Source: Nitriliruptoraceae bacterium
GTDB taxonomy: Bacteria; Actinomycetota; Nitriliruptoria; Nitriliruptorales; Nitriliruptoraceae
Direction: 5' to 3'
DNA: 15,295 nt
NCBI GenBank assembly: GCA_007134165.1
Contig: SLLJ01000291.1
Coordinates: 1-15,295, forward strand
The notes under the pieces: generated by a model
The model's database searches: none
The model's input: only the letters and a program-made list of their open reading frames with translations
Told to the model about the DNA's origin: nothing
Translations under genes and position numbers: made by a program
Shown: positions 6,550-15,000 of the stretch, in pieces
How positions within the stretch are numbered: the stretch's first letter is position 1
Layout of the letters: every line of letters starts with the position of its first letter

Positions 6550-8073
6550 ATGCCCACGCGACGACTCCGCCGAGCCGCATGGGCGGCCATGCTCGCCGTA
6601 GCGGTCGCCTCGGCCGCCACGATGCCCTCCGGCGCACCGGAACGGACCGACCCACCGACGACCCGACCCAGCGTGGTCCGGTCAGCGATCACCACGCCGA
6701 GCGTCTGCGCCTCGGCGCCGGTGGCACCCTTCGCCGATCGCGCACGGGTTGCCGCCGTGCACCGTGACGCCGTGGACTGCCTGTGGCACCTCGGGGTGAT
6801 CGACGGGCGCCCAGGTGGGGACGGTCGGGTCACGTTCGACCCGGCGGCCACGACCACCCGCGGGCAGTTCGCCGCGATGCTCCACCGCCTGCTCGTGGCT
6901 ACCGGGCACGCCGAGCAGTTCACCGAGGTCCGGCAGCCGCGCTACCTCGACGTCCCCGAGGGCCACCGGTTCGACCGGGCCGTGCACGCACTCGCGGCAG
7001 CCGGGATCGTCGCCGGACTCGACGACGTGTCGTTCGATCCGGCCGCCCCGGTCCGCCGCGACCAGGCGGCATCCCTGGTGCTGCGCGCGGCAGGCTGGTC
7101 GATCGGTCAGCAGCTCGCACCCGCCGGCGGCCCCTACTTCGCCGACGTGCGCGGGGGCACCCACCGAGCCGCGGTCGACGCCGGCTTCGAGCTCGGGCTG
7201 ATCACCGGGGATCGGCGTCCGTGTACCCCCGTCGGAGGCGGGCTCGGTGGCGTGTTCGCACCGCTCGACGGTCTGCAACGTCAGCACGCCGCGGCACTGC
7301 TGATGCGGGTGATGCCGGCAACCGACGCGATCGCCGCCGGCGGACCCGACCTCGAGCAGCCCGACCCAAGCTGCCCCCCGCCGGTGTGGGAGCCGGATCT
7401 CGAAGCGGCGGTGGCCTACGCATCGACGCGTCCGGGACGGACCCGCATCGCCGCGCTGGGCACCGACGGCGAAGTGGTGGGTTACCGGTCAGCTGAGACG
7501 GTGCCGGCGGCCAGCGTCATCAAGGCGATGTTCCTGGTCGCCTACCTCAACCATGCGAGCGTGCGCGACCGCCCCCTGACCCGCGACGATCTTGACCTGC
7601 TCGAGCCGATGATCCAGCGCTCGACCAACGAGCCGGCCACCCGCATCGCCGACCTCGTCGGTCCCTACGCCATGCGACAGCTCGCCGAGGACGCTGGCCT
7701 GCGGGACTTCGCCTACACGCGCCCGTGGGGACTGAGCCGGATCTCTGCCCGCGACCAGGTCCGGTTCCTGCTCGAGGTGGAGCAGTACGTGCCGACCCGG
7801 CACCGCGACACGGCGCTGCGGCTGCTGCGCGAGGTCGTGCCCGAGCAGCGCTGGGGCCTGCAGGCGGTCGATGGGAGCTGGACCGCGCACCTCAAGGGCG
7901 GCTGGGGGTCGGGGACCGGAGCCGTCAACCACCAGGTGGTGATGCTGCGCCACGCGGATGGCACCCGGGTGGCGCTGGCGGTGCTGGTCACCGACAGCGG
8001 GAGCCACGCCCAGGGCTCGACCACGCTGGATGGCGTGGTGCGACGGGTCCTGGCCGATCTGCCGGCGTGGTGA
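6550..8073 (+). CDS. Secreted protein with three SLH repeats and a serine beta-lactamase-like domain
   Basis: 507 aa from the ATG at 6550. Residues 1-23 look like a signal peptide: RRLRR, then a hydrophobic AAMLAVAVASA stretch. Three S-layer-homology repeats follow at about 60-115, 132-180 and 196-255, with FADR, YLDV and YFADV openings and FDPAA..TRGQFAAML / FDPAAPVRRDQAASLVLR ends. These usually bind cell-wall polymers. Residues about 283-507 match the class A beta-lactamase-like serine hydrolase fold: SVIK (Ser322, Lys325) as SxxK, STN (358-360) as the SDN-like triad, and KGGWG (449-453) in place of KTG. It may be a wall-anchored peptidase or esterase-type hydrolase or a beta-lactamase-like protein; no Glu166-type loop was confirmed. 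Longer in-frame upstream sequence (from 6298) lacks a signal peptide and is rejected. Divergent from the GNAT-epimerase gene. Confidence 0.85.
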   Translation: MPTRRLRRAAWAAMLAVAVASAATMPSGAPERTDPPTTRPSVVRSAITTPSVCASAPVAPFADRARVAAVHRDAVDCLWHLGVIDGRPGGDGRVTFDPAATTTRGQFAAMLHRLLVATGHAEQFTEVRQPRYLDVPEGHRFDRAVHALAAAGIVAGLDDVSFDPAAPVRRDQAASLVLRAAGWSIGQQLAPAGGPYFADVRGGTHRAAVDAGFELGLITGDRRPCTPVGGGLGGVFAPLDGLQRQHAAALLMRVMPATDAIAAGGPDLEQPDPSCPPPVWEPDLEAAVAYASTRPGRTRIAALGTDGEVVGYRSAETVPAASVIKAMFLVAYLNHASVRDRPLTRDDLDLLEPMIQRSTNEPATRIADLVGPYAMRQLAEDAGLRDFAYTRPWGLSRISARDQVRFLLEVEQYVPTRHRDTALRLLREVVPEQRWGLQAVDGSWTAHLKGGWGSGTGAVNHQVVMLRHADGTRVALAVLVTDSGSHAQGSTTLDGVVRRVLADLPAW

Positions 8074-8118
8074 GCGCCAGGCGGGCCCGACTCTCCGTGG
8101 CATCGGCGAGCCGGGGAC

Positions 8119-8529
8119 CTAGCGTGGAGGTCCGGCCTCGTCCACCGCCAGCCCGTTGGCCGCGTCGTGTGCCCGCATCCGGGCCTGCTGGGCCCGCTGC
8201 CACGGCCAGTGCCCCTCGGTCTCGACCTCGATGGCCCAGCTCAGGAACGTGCGGATCAGCACGATGATGCCGAGCGCGCTCACGCTCTGAAGGGTCAGGT
8301 CGAGCGCGACGGTCTGGATGATGTCGGCGGCGATCAGGACCTCGAGGCCCAGCAGCAGCACCCGGCCAAGCCCCTCCCGGGTCTCGGGGAACACCTCGTC
8401 CCATGGACGGCGCAGTATCCGGTGTAGGGCCGTGCGGCTCAGTACCCAGCCCGTGCCGATCGCGAGGATGCCGACCGCGACGAGTTCGATCGCCAGCACG
8501 ATGTTCTCGACGATGCCGTGCAGGTCCAT
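8119..8529 (-). CDS. DUF1622 family membrane protein
   Basis: 136 aa. Three hydrophobic stretches (about 8-30, 55-76 and 82-101) indicate an inner-membrane protein. The pattern LGLEVLIAADIIQTVALDLTLQSVSALGIIVLIRTFLSWAIEVETEG is, from memory, the DUF1622 signature; the family has no established function. GGGGAG lies just before the ATG. The gene begins 11 bp after the stop of the RNA methyltransferase gene and is probably co-transcribed with it, although a functional link is not obvious. It converges with the SLH-hydrolase gene across 45 bp. Family call fairly sure, role unknown. Confidence 0.78.
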   Translation of the reverse strand: MDLHGIVENIVLAIELVAVGILAIGTGWVLSRTALHRILRRPWDEVFPETREGLGRVLLLGLEVLIAADIIQTVALDLTLQSVSALGIIVLIRTFLSWAIEVETEGHWPWQRAQQARMRAHDAANGLAVDEAGPPR

Positions 8530-8540
8530 GCTCTCCCCGG

Positions 8541-9518
8541 TCAGTCGGTGGCGTCGGACGGCTTGACGATACGCGCGACGAAGAAGCCTTCGAAGCGTTC
8601 GTCGGGCAGGATCCGCAGGGTGTGGTCCAGCTCGCCGGCGAAGCGCTCACCGGCCCAGTCGGTGCGTCCGGGCCGCGTCGGGCAGCTCAGCCCCTCCACC
8701 TCGAACGGCTCGAGGTGCGCAGAGGTGTGGCGCAGCAGCCGGTCGACGGGCAGCTCGTTCTCTTCCGGCGCGTAGGTGCAGGTCGAATACACCAACACGC
8801 CGCCGGGCCGCAGCAGTCCGTAGCCGACCCGCAGTGCCTTGCGCTGCAGGTAGCTGAAGCGCTGCACACGATCCAGCGACCAGGCCCGTGGCTCGTCGCG
8901 TCGCCGCAGATCCAGCAGCGCCTCACCGGTGCACTGCGCGTCGACGAGCACGCGGTCGAAGCGCTCTGCGCCGAGCAGGGCGGCCAGGTGCTCGGCGTGG
9001 TCGGCCCGCAGCTCGACGTGCTCGACCCCCAGCAGCTCAAGGACCTCGCGCAGCTTGGCCAGCCGCGGCCGCGAACGGTCGTTGGCCACGAAGCTGGCCT
9101 GCCCACCCGCACGGGCGGCGGCGTGCGCGAGCTTGCCGCCGGGCGCGGCGAACATGTCGAGCACGCGATGGCCTGGTTGCACGTCCAGCGCGAGCACCGG
9201 CAGGAAGCTCGACGGGTTCTGGATGAACAGCTCCCCCGAGCGATGCGCCGCGCAGGCCGACAGCTCGTGGGTCGGTCCGTCGAAGGCGAAGCCCTCGCCG
9301 ATCCATGGGTAGGGTTCGATCGGCCCCGCGGGCAGCCGCCCAGCCAGCGCATCGAGCCCGGCCGGCCCCGGGGGGGCACCCCGCAGCGGGTTGGTGCGGA
9401 AACTGGGTCCCTGCACCGCGCTGAGCAGCTCGAGCGCCTCGTCGGCGCGCAGGTCGACGGTGGCCGCGGTGCGCTCGACCAGCAGGGAGCGGCGGGGTCC
9501 GCCGGCCGATCTGGCCAC
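8541..9518 (-). CDS. RsmB/RsmF (NOL1/NOP2/Sun) family RNA m5C methyltransferase
   Basis: 325 aa from the GTG at 9518. SAM-dependent enzyme of the NOL1/NOP2/Sun family, which makes 5-methylcytosine in rRNA or tRNA. Numbered from this start: the SAM motif MFAAPGGK is at 122-129, motif IV is VDAQCTGEA with Cys196, and motif VI is VYSTCTYAPEENE with nucleophile Cys247. Both family cysteines are kept, but the usual DAPCSG has become DAQCTG. There is no NusB-like N-terminal domain, so it is closer to RsmF or a short Sun-like protein than to full RsmB. A GTG two codons upstream (9524) would abut the Shine-Dalgarno site, so 9518 is preferred. Precedes the DUF1622 gene. RNA target unknown. Confidence 0.85.
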   Translation of the reverse strand: MARSAGGPRRSLLVERTAATVDLRADEALELLSAVQGPSFRTNPLRGAPPGPAGLDALAGRLPAGPIEPYPWIGEGFAFDGPTHELSACAAHRSGELFIQNPSSFLPVLALDVQPGHRVLDMFAAPGGKLAHAAARAGGQASFVANDRSRPRLAKLREVLELLGVEHVELRADHAEHLAALLGAERFDRVLVDAQCTGEALLDLRRRDEPRAWSLDRVQRFSYLQRKALRVGYGLLRPGGVLVYSTCTYAPEENELPVDRLLRHTSAHLEPFEVEGLSCPTRPGRTDWAGERFAGELDHTLRILPDERFEGFFVARIVKPSDATD

Positions 9519-9523
9519 CGCCA

Positions 9524-9530
9524 CCTCCTC
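9524..9530 (-). promoter_or_regulatory. Shine-Dalgarno site deciding the methyltransferase start
   Basis: GAGGAGG on the minus strand lies 5 nt before the GTG at 9518. The alternative GTG at 9524 overlaps this site and would leave no spacing. Confidence 0.7.
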
Positions 9531-9563
9531 GATGTCTGGTGGGCGCCGGGCAGCTCCGACCGG

Positions 9564-9596
9564 CCCGGCTGCGAGCCTACGTCACCCGGCTGCGAG
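9564..9596. promoter_or_regulatory. Divergent promoter region with a 12-bp direct repeat and TAGGCT
   Basis: CCCGGCTGCGAG occurs at 9564-9575 and 9585-9596, a 21-bp spacing or two helical turns on the same DNA face. On the minus strand TAGGCT (9579-9574) overlaps the first copy and is a likely -10 for the methyltransferase gene, giving a leader of about 50 nt. The direct repeat could be an operator for this gene, the divergent kinase gene, or both. Confidence 0.4.
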
Positions 9597-9650
9597 GTTG
9601 CCCGGGACCCGCAGGACGAGCGTTCACGACGCCCCGAGGGAGTCGGTCCC

Positions 9651-10292
9651 ATGCACACCCGAACCTACGTTGACCTCGCCGAGCAGATCCTGGTTCGCCC
9701 CCCACGTCGTGGGGCGACCCGTATCGTGGCGGTGGACGGCGGCTCGGCCTCGGGCAAGACGACCATCGCCACCCGCCTGGCCCGGGCGCTGGAGGCCTCG
9801 CTGGTGCACAGCGACGACGTGGCCTGGTGGGAGAGCTTCTTCGACTGGTGGCCGCTGCTGATCGACGGGGTGCTCGAACCGCTGGCAGCCGGCCGCAGCG
9901 TGCGCTACCGCCCACCGGCCTGGGAGCGCCGGGACCGGCGCGGCGCGATCGTGGCTGAACCCGGTCCGGCAGTGGTCGTCGAGGGGGTGGGGGTGTCGCG
10001 CCGGGAGCTCGCCGACCACCTCGACGTCGCCGTCTGGGTCGACACCGACCGCCAGCTCGCGCTCGAGCGCGGGATGGGACGTCCGGGCGAGAACCTGGAC
10101 TTCTGGCGCGAGTGGGAACGGGCCGAGGAGGACCTCCTCGACCACGACCGTCCGTGGGAGCGGGCGTGGGTCCTGATCTCCAACGACCCACCCGGCCCAC
10201 CCGACCCGGACGTCGAGGTGGCACTCATCGAGCAGGCGACCTGGCGGCGCGAGGACCGGCCGACCTGGGAGCCGGGCCCCGATGGGCACTGA
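9651..10292 (+). CDS. Uridine-kinase-like P-loop ATPase/kinase
   Basis: 213 aa. Walker A is VDGGSASGKTT (residues 28-38), a form typical of the uridine kinase / nucleoside-kinase branch of P-loop proteins. HSDDVAWWESFFDW follows and may be the substrate-binding region. VVVEGVGV is a Walker-B-like strand, and the WVDTDRQLALERGMGR segment looks like a lid with arginines. Many actinobacteria have such short uridine-kinase-like proteins of unproven substrate. The ATG at 9651 has GAGGGAG about 8 nt upstream. A much longer in-frame extension to 8403 runs antisense through the methyltransferase gene and is rejected. It stands alone between divergent and convergent neighbours, so context gives no clue. 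Kinase fold fairly sure; substrate unknown. Confidence 0.75.
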   Translation: MHTRTYVDLAEQILVRPPRRGATRIVAVDGGSASGKTTIATRLARALEASLVHSDDVAWWESFFDWWPLLIDGVLEPLAAGRSVRYRPPAWERRDRRGAIVAEPGPAVVVEGVGVSRRELADHLDVAVWVDTDRQLALERGMGRPGENLDFWREWERAEEDLLDHDRPWERAWVLISNDPPGPPDPDVEVALIEQATWRREDRPTWEPGPDGH

Positions 10293-10373
10293 GGGCGCCG
10301 GCCCGACGGGTCCGGATCCGTGGACGGGCACGCCCTGCGACGGTTGGGGCCGGTATCCGTCGTCGAGGGCCGG

Positions 10374-11438
10374 TCAGTCCTCGTTGCCGTTCGGGTCGGG
10401 GGGCAGGTACTCCACGGGGATCTCCCGGCTGCGCTGCTGGATGCCGGGCTCTCCGTAGGGGTAGTCAGCCGCCCCCGGATCGCTGGCCGCATCGAGCCGG
10501 GCGGTCTCCTCGGGGTCGAGGTGCAGCCCCGCCGCGCCGAGGTTGTCGACCAGCTGCTGCTCGGTGCGAGCACCGAGGATGACCGAGGTGACCTGGGGAC
10601 GATCGACCAGCCAGGCCAGCGCGACCTGGGCCATCGACACCCCGCGATCCTCGGCGATCGACTCGACCGCCTCGAGCACGTCCCAGGTGCGCTGCTGGGC
10701 GCTGCGCCGGGCATAGGCCTCGACCCCACGATCGGGGTTCTCGCCCAGTCGGGTCGCGCCCGTCGGGCGCTCGTCGCGGCGGTACTTGCCGGTCAACCAG
10801 CCGCCGGCCAGCGGCGACCACGGCAGCAGCCCGAGCCCGTTGGCCGCGCAGGCGGGCACCCACTCCCACTCGATCTCCCGGACCAGCAGGTTGTACTGCG
10901 GCTGGAGGCTCACGGGCACCGGCCAGTTGTGGAACTCGGCGAGGTCGACGGCGCGCTGCAGCTGCCAGCCGGTGAAGTTGGACAACCCGACGTAGCGGAT
11001 CTTGCCGGCCGACACGGCGTCGTCGAGGAAGCGCAGGGTCTCCTCGAGTGGAGTGATCGGGTCGAAGGAGTGCAACTGGTAGAGGTCGATGGTCTCGACT
11101 TGCAGCCGGCGCAGCGAGTCCTCGAGCGCCACCGACAAGTGGCGGCGAGACAACCCGACCTGGTTGGGGAACGGGCCGGTCGGGAACCGGCCCTTGGTCG
11201 CGAGCACGACCCGGTCGGCGAAGCGGGGGGGACGGGCGCGCAGCCAGCGACCGACGATCGCCTCGGACTCGCCGTCGGCGTAGACGTCGGCGGTGTCGAT
11301 GAAGGTGCCACCGGCACCGACGAAGCGGTCGAGTTGCGCGAACGATCCCGGCTCGTCGGTCTCCTGCCCGAAGGTCATGGTCCCCAGGCACAGCGTCGAG
11401 ACGACGCAGCCGCTGCGTCCCAGCATCCGGTACTCCAC
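10374..11438 (-). CDS. Aldo/keto reductase
   Basis: 354 aa from the GTG at 11438. NADPH-dependent oxidoreductase of the aldo/keto reductase TIM-barrel family, of the kind related to YajO/Tas and the potassium-channel beta subunit. The catalytic tetrad is visible: Asp48 in FIDTADVY, Tyr53, Lys82 in LATKG and His123 in LYQLH. GKIRYVGLSNF and the C-terminal SVILGARTEQQLVDNL (cofactor phosphate region) are typical. The start is fixed by GGAGGAGG 5 nt before GTG. The open frame continues about 640 bp further upstream through repeats, but that stretch is low-complexity and has no family match. A TACGGT (complement of 11473-11478) may be the -10. Its stop faces the kinase gene. The substrate cannot be predicted. 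Confidence 0.9.
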   Translation of the reverse strand: MEYRMLGRSGCVVSTLCLGTMTFGQETDEPGSFAQLDRFVGAGGTFIDTADVYADGESEAIVGRWLRARPPRFADRVVLATKGRFPTGPFPNQVGLSRRHLSVALEDSLRRLQVETIDLYQLHSFDPITPLEETLRFLDDAVSAGKIRYVGLSNFTGWQLQRAVDLAEFHNWPVPVSLQPQYNLLVREIEWEWVPACAANGLGLLPWSPLAGGWLTGKYRRDERPTGATRLGENPDRGVEAYARRSAQQRTWDVLEAVESIAEDRGVSMAQVALAWLVDRPQVTSVILGARTEQQLVDNLGAAGLHLDPEETARLDAASDPGAADYPYGEPGIQQRSREIPVEYLPPDPNGNED

Positions 11439-11443
11439 GAGCG

Positions 11444-11451
11444 CCTCCTCC
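11444..11451 (-). promoter_or_regulatory. Shine-Dalgarno site fixing the aldo/keto reductase start
   Basis: GGAGGAGG on the minus strand is 5 nt before the GTG at 11438. It is strong and well placed, and overrides longer in-frame starts that would read through the upstream repeat region. Confidence 0.8.
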
Positions 11452-11815
11452 GGTCTCGACAGCTCGGTCGGGACCGTAGTCGGGGGAGGCAGCCACCCGG
11501 CAACGTCTGATCGGCCGCGCGCGTGCACCTGGCGTTCATCCAGCAGACGATCAGCGGACAGCAACCCACCCGCAGCGGCATCCCGGCCGGAACTCGGAAG
11601 GAGCGCGCCCGGCCTGCAACCGGCGCTCGACCCTCTCCCGCCCGGCGCCCACCACCCGAGGAGGGGGCCCGCAGCCCCACCGAACCCAGCCCCGCCCGGC
11701 AGCCCGCGATCCGGCACGGCTTCCGGACCCGCACCCGCCGACCCCGCCCCGTCAGCCGGCCCCGCCCTGACGTGGCCTCCCCATCCGGACGCCGCATCCC
11801 GGTGAGCGCCGAGGA

Positions 11816-11855
11816 TCGTGCGCATATCGTTTCCAACAGAGCGATGGTCGCACGA
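11816..11855. promoter_or_regulatory. Imperfect dyad, possible operator or hairpin
   Basis: TCGTGCG (11816-11822) and ATCG (11826-11829) pair with CGAT (11842-11845) and CGCACGA (11849-11855). There are 11 matched positions in 14, symmetric around a 12-nt centre. The patch is clearly richer in A/T than its surroundings, and TATCGT inside it fits a -10 pattern. A regulator site or an RNA hairpin are both possible. Confidence 0.4.
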
Positions 11856-11947
11856 ATTGAGCGGGGCAGCCTGCCGTGGCATGCCGGCGACGCACGCGGG
11901 GAGCGAGGAGCACAGCCGGGAGAGCGGCGATCGCGCCAAGGCGAAGC

Positions 11948-12023
11948 AAGCGCCCCGAAGCGCAGCAAGCGCCCCGAAGCGCAGCAAACACGCCGAGGCG
12001 CAGCAAACACGCCGAGGCGCAGC
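11948..12023. repeat. Tandem repeat, four 19-bp units
   Basis: Units begin at 11948, 11967, 11986 and 12005. The first two are identical (AAGCGCCCCGAAGCGCAGC) and the last two are identical to each other (AAACACGCCGAGGCGCAGC), which suggests stepwise duplication. A degenerate fifth unit precedes them at 11929-11947. Each unit holds a short self-complementary core (GCGC..GCGC or CGCC-GA-GGCG). The array ends 53 bp from the icmF stop codon, on its downstream side. Confidence 0.88.
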
Positions 12024-12076
12024 CGGCACGGATCCAGGACTCCCTGCCCGCCGGGCGAGGGGTGAACTGCAACGCG

Positions 12077-15000
12077 TCACACGTTGCGGCGGTACTGCCC
12101 TCCGACCTCGAACAGCGCGTTGGTGATCTGCCCGAGCGAGCAGTGGCGCACCGCCTCCATCAGCACTCCGAAGACGTTGCCGCCTGCGGTTGCCGCCTCC
12201 TGCAGCGCGGCCAGCCAGCGCTGGGACTCGTCGCGGTGGGCCAACTGGAACGCGTGGACCCGGTCGAGCTGCGAGCGCTTCTCGTCTTCCGTGGCCCGGG
12301 CGAGCTCGACCACCGGCGGTGGCTGATCCGCGGCGTCCTCGCGCAGGAAGGTGTTGACCCCGATGATCGGCAGCGAGCCGTCGTGCTTGCGGTGCTCGTA
12401 GAGCATCGACTCGTCCTGGATGCGTCCGCGCTGGTAGCCGGTCTCCATCGCGCCGAGCACTCCGCCACGGTTGGCGATGCGGTCGAACTCGTCGAGCACC
12501 GCCTCCTCGACGAGGTCGGTGAGCTCATCGATGATGGACGCCCCCTGCAGGGGGTTCTCGTTGGTTGCCAGCCCCCACTCCTGGTCGATGATCATCTGGA
12601 TCGCCAGCGCCCGGCGCACCGAGGACTCGGTGGGGGTGGTGATCGCCTCGTCGTAGGCGTTGGTGTGCAGCGAGTTGGTGTGGTCGTAGATCGCGCACAG
12701 CGCCTGCAGGGTGGTGCGGATGTCGTTGAAGTCCATCTCCTGGGCGTGTAGGGAACGGCCCGAGGTCTGGATGTGGTACTTCAGCTTCTGTGAGCGGTCG
12801 TTGGCCCCGTACCGTTCGCGCATCGCGACCGACCAGATCCGCCGCGCGACCCGGCCCATGACGGTGTACTCGGCGTCCATGCCGTTGGAGAAGAAGAACG
12901 AGAAGTTGGGCGCGAAGTCGTCGATGTCCATGCCGCGGGCCAGGTAGGCCTCGACGTAGGTGAACCCGTTGGCCAGCGTGAACGCGAGCTGCGAGATCGG
13001 GTTCGCCCCGGCCTCGGCGATGTGGTAGCCGGAGATCGACACCGAGTAGAAGTTGCGGACCTGCTGCTCGATGAACCACTCCTGCACATCCGCCATGCAG
13101 CGCAGGGCGAACTCGGTCGAGAAGATGCAGGTGTTCTGGCCCTGGTCCTCCTTGAGGATGTCGGCCTGCACGGTGCCGCGCACCGAGGACAGGGTGAACG
13201 CCCGGACCTGGGTGGCCTCCTCCGGGGTGGGCGCACGCCCCTCCCGCGCGACGAAGGCGTCGAGCTGCTGGTCGATGGCCGTGTTGAGGAACATCGCGAG
13301 GATGGTGGGCGCCGGACCGTTGATCGTCATCGACACCGAGGTGGTCGGCGAGCACAGGTCGAAGCCGTCGTACAGCGCCTTCATGTCGTCGAGCGTGGCG
13401 ATCGACACTCCCGAGGTGCCGACCTTGCCGTAGACGTCGGGCGCCTCGGCCGGGTCGCGGCCGTAGAGGGTGACCGAGTCGAAGGCGGTGGACAGCCGGG
13501 TCGCCGCGTTGCCCTCGGAGAGGTAGTGGAAGCGGCGGTTGGTGCGGAACGGATCGCCCTCCCCGGCGAACATCCGGGCCGGGGCCTCGCCCTCCCGCTT
13601 GAAGGGGAACACCCCGGCGGTGTAGGGAAAACTGCCCGGCAGGTGCTCGGAACGCAGGAAGGTCAGCCGGTCGCCAGCGTCCATGCGTCGCGGCAGGGCC
13701 ACGCGCGGGACCTTGGTCCCCGACAGGGTCTCGCGGGTCAGCGGCACCCGGATCTCGCGGTCGCGCACGGTGTAGACGAACTCGTCGCCGGCGTACTCCT
13801 CGACCATCGACGTCCAGCGCTCCAGCAGTGCGCGCGACTCCTCGGACAGGTCGTGCTCAACGGCTTCGAGCCGTCGTTCGAGCGCGCCGACGGCGGCATC
13901 GACGTCGGGGTCGCCGGCCTCCTGACTGGCGTCGGCGGTGACCTCCTCGATCGCAGCCTGCAGGCGCTGGCGGCGCCGGGCGAGCTCGGCCTGCTCGGCG
14001 GTGGTGCGGTGGTAGTGGCGCACCGCGTCGGCGATCTCGGCGAGGTAGCGCTCGCGTCCGGGCGGCAGCACCCCGTCGAGCCGGGTCGAGACCCGGGTGT
14101 CGACCCGCGGCAGCACGCCGCCATCGGCCGGCAGTCCGTGGGGGGCGAGCTGGGCGACGAGCTCCTGGTACAGCGCGGTCACCCCGTCGTCGTCGAAGCG
14201 GGCCGCGGAGGTGCCGAACACCGGCATGTCCTCCCAACTCGCCCCGAAGGCCTCGCGGTTGCGCACGAGTTGGCGGGCGACGTCCCGCCGGGCGTCGTCG
14301 GCACCTCGACGCTCGAACTTGTTGATCGCGACCGCGTCGGCGAAGTCAAGCATGTCGATCTTCTCGAGCTGCGAGGCGGCGCCGAACTCGGGGGTCATGA
14401 CGTACAGCGAGGTGTCGACGTGGGGCACGATGCCGGCATCACCCTGCCCGATGCCCGGGGTCTCGACGATCACGAGGTCGTGGCCGGCGGCCTTGAGCGC
14501 CGCGACGGCATCGTCGAGGTGGCCGGGCAGCTCACCGCCCGCGTGCCTGGTCGCCATCGACCGGAAGTACACCCGGCCCGGGGTGATGGTGTTCATCCGG
14601 ATGCGGTCGCCGAGCAGTGCTCCGCCGCCTCGTCGCCGGGTCGGGTCGATGGCCAGCACCGCGACCCGCAGCTTGTCCTCGCGGTCCCGTCGGAAGCGGC
14701 GTACCAACTCGTCGGTGAGCGAGGACTTGCCCGCCCCCCCGGTGCCGGTGATGCCGAGCACCGGCACCCGGCGCGCCGTCGCCGCGCCTCGAACCCCCTC
14801 GAGCAGCGCCTGCGGGGCCCGACCGGCCTCCAGCACGCTGAGCGTGCGCGCCAGCGCTACCTCGTCCCCGGCGAGCAGGTCGTCGAGGTCGATGCCTGCG
14901 GCGTCCGGCACGACCCGGCAGGCCTCGATCATCTCCTGGATCATGCCCACCAGACCGAGCCGCTGCCCGTCGGCCGGTGAGTAGATGCGGGCCACGCCAC

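Larger units (their letters stand above)
11439..12076. other. 638-bp non-coding gap between icmF and the aldo/keto reductase gene
   Basis: No convincing gene is seen. Open frames on both strands translate to Arg/Pro/Ala-rich low-complexity sequence with no recognisable domain, as expected by chance at this GC. The gap holds the reductase Shine-Dalgarno site and a possible -10, an imperfect dyad at 11816-11855 in a locally AT-richer patch, and 19-bp tandem repeats at 11948-12023. A short frame from the ATG at 11844 to 12065 (73 codons, basic product) exists but is largely made of the repeats and is not called. Confidence 0.65.

Noticed and set aside
8403..9650. Extension of the kinase gene upstream to 8403
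   Set aside because: This runs antisense through the whole RNA methyltransferase gene and lacks any domain; the ATG at 9651 has a Shine-Dalgarno site and the Walker A motif lies just after it.
10293..10373. Terminator hairpin between the kinase and reductase genes
   Set aside because: CCGGCCC at 10298-10304 can pair with GGGCCGG at either 10347 or 10367, but the loops are long, the pairing is ambiguous and there is no T-tract.
11523..12065. 180-codon plus-strand open frame
   Set aside because: Low-complexity basic product, partly encoded by the 19-bp repeats, with no ribosome site or recognisable domain.
11439..12080. Extension of the aldo/keto reductase gene through the repeat region
   Set aside because: A strong Shine-Dalgarno site precedes the GTG at 11438, and the family N-terminus (EYRMLGRSG) begins exactly there; the upstream translation is repetitive.
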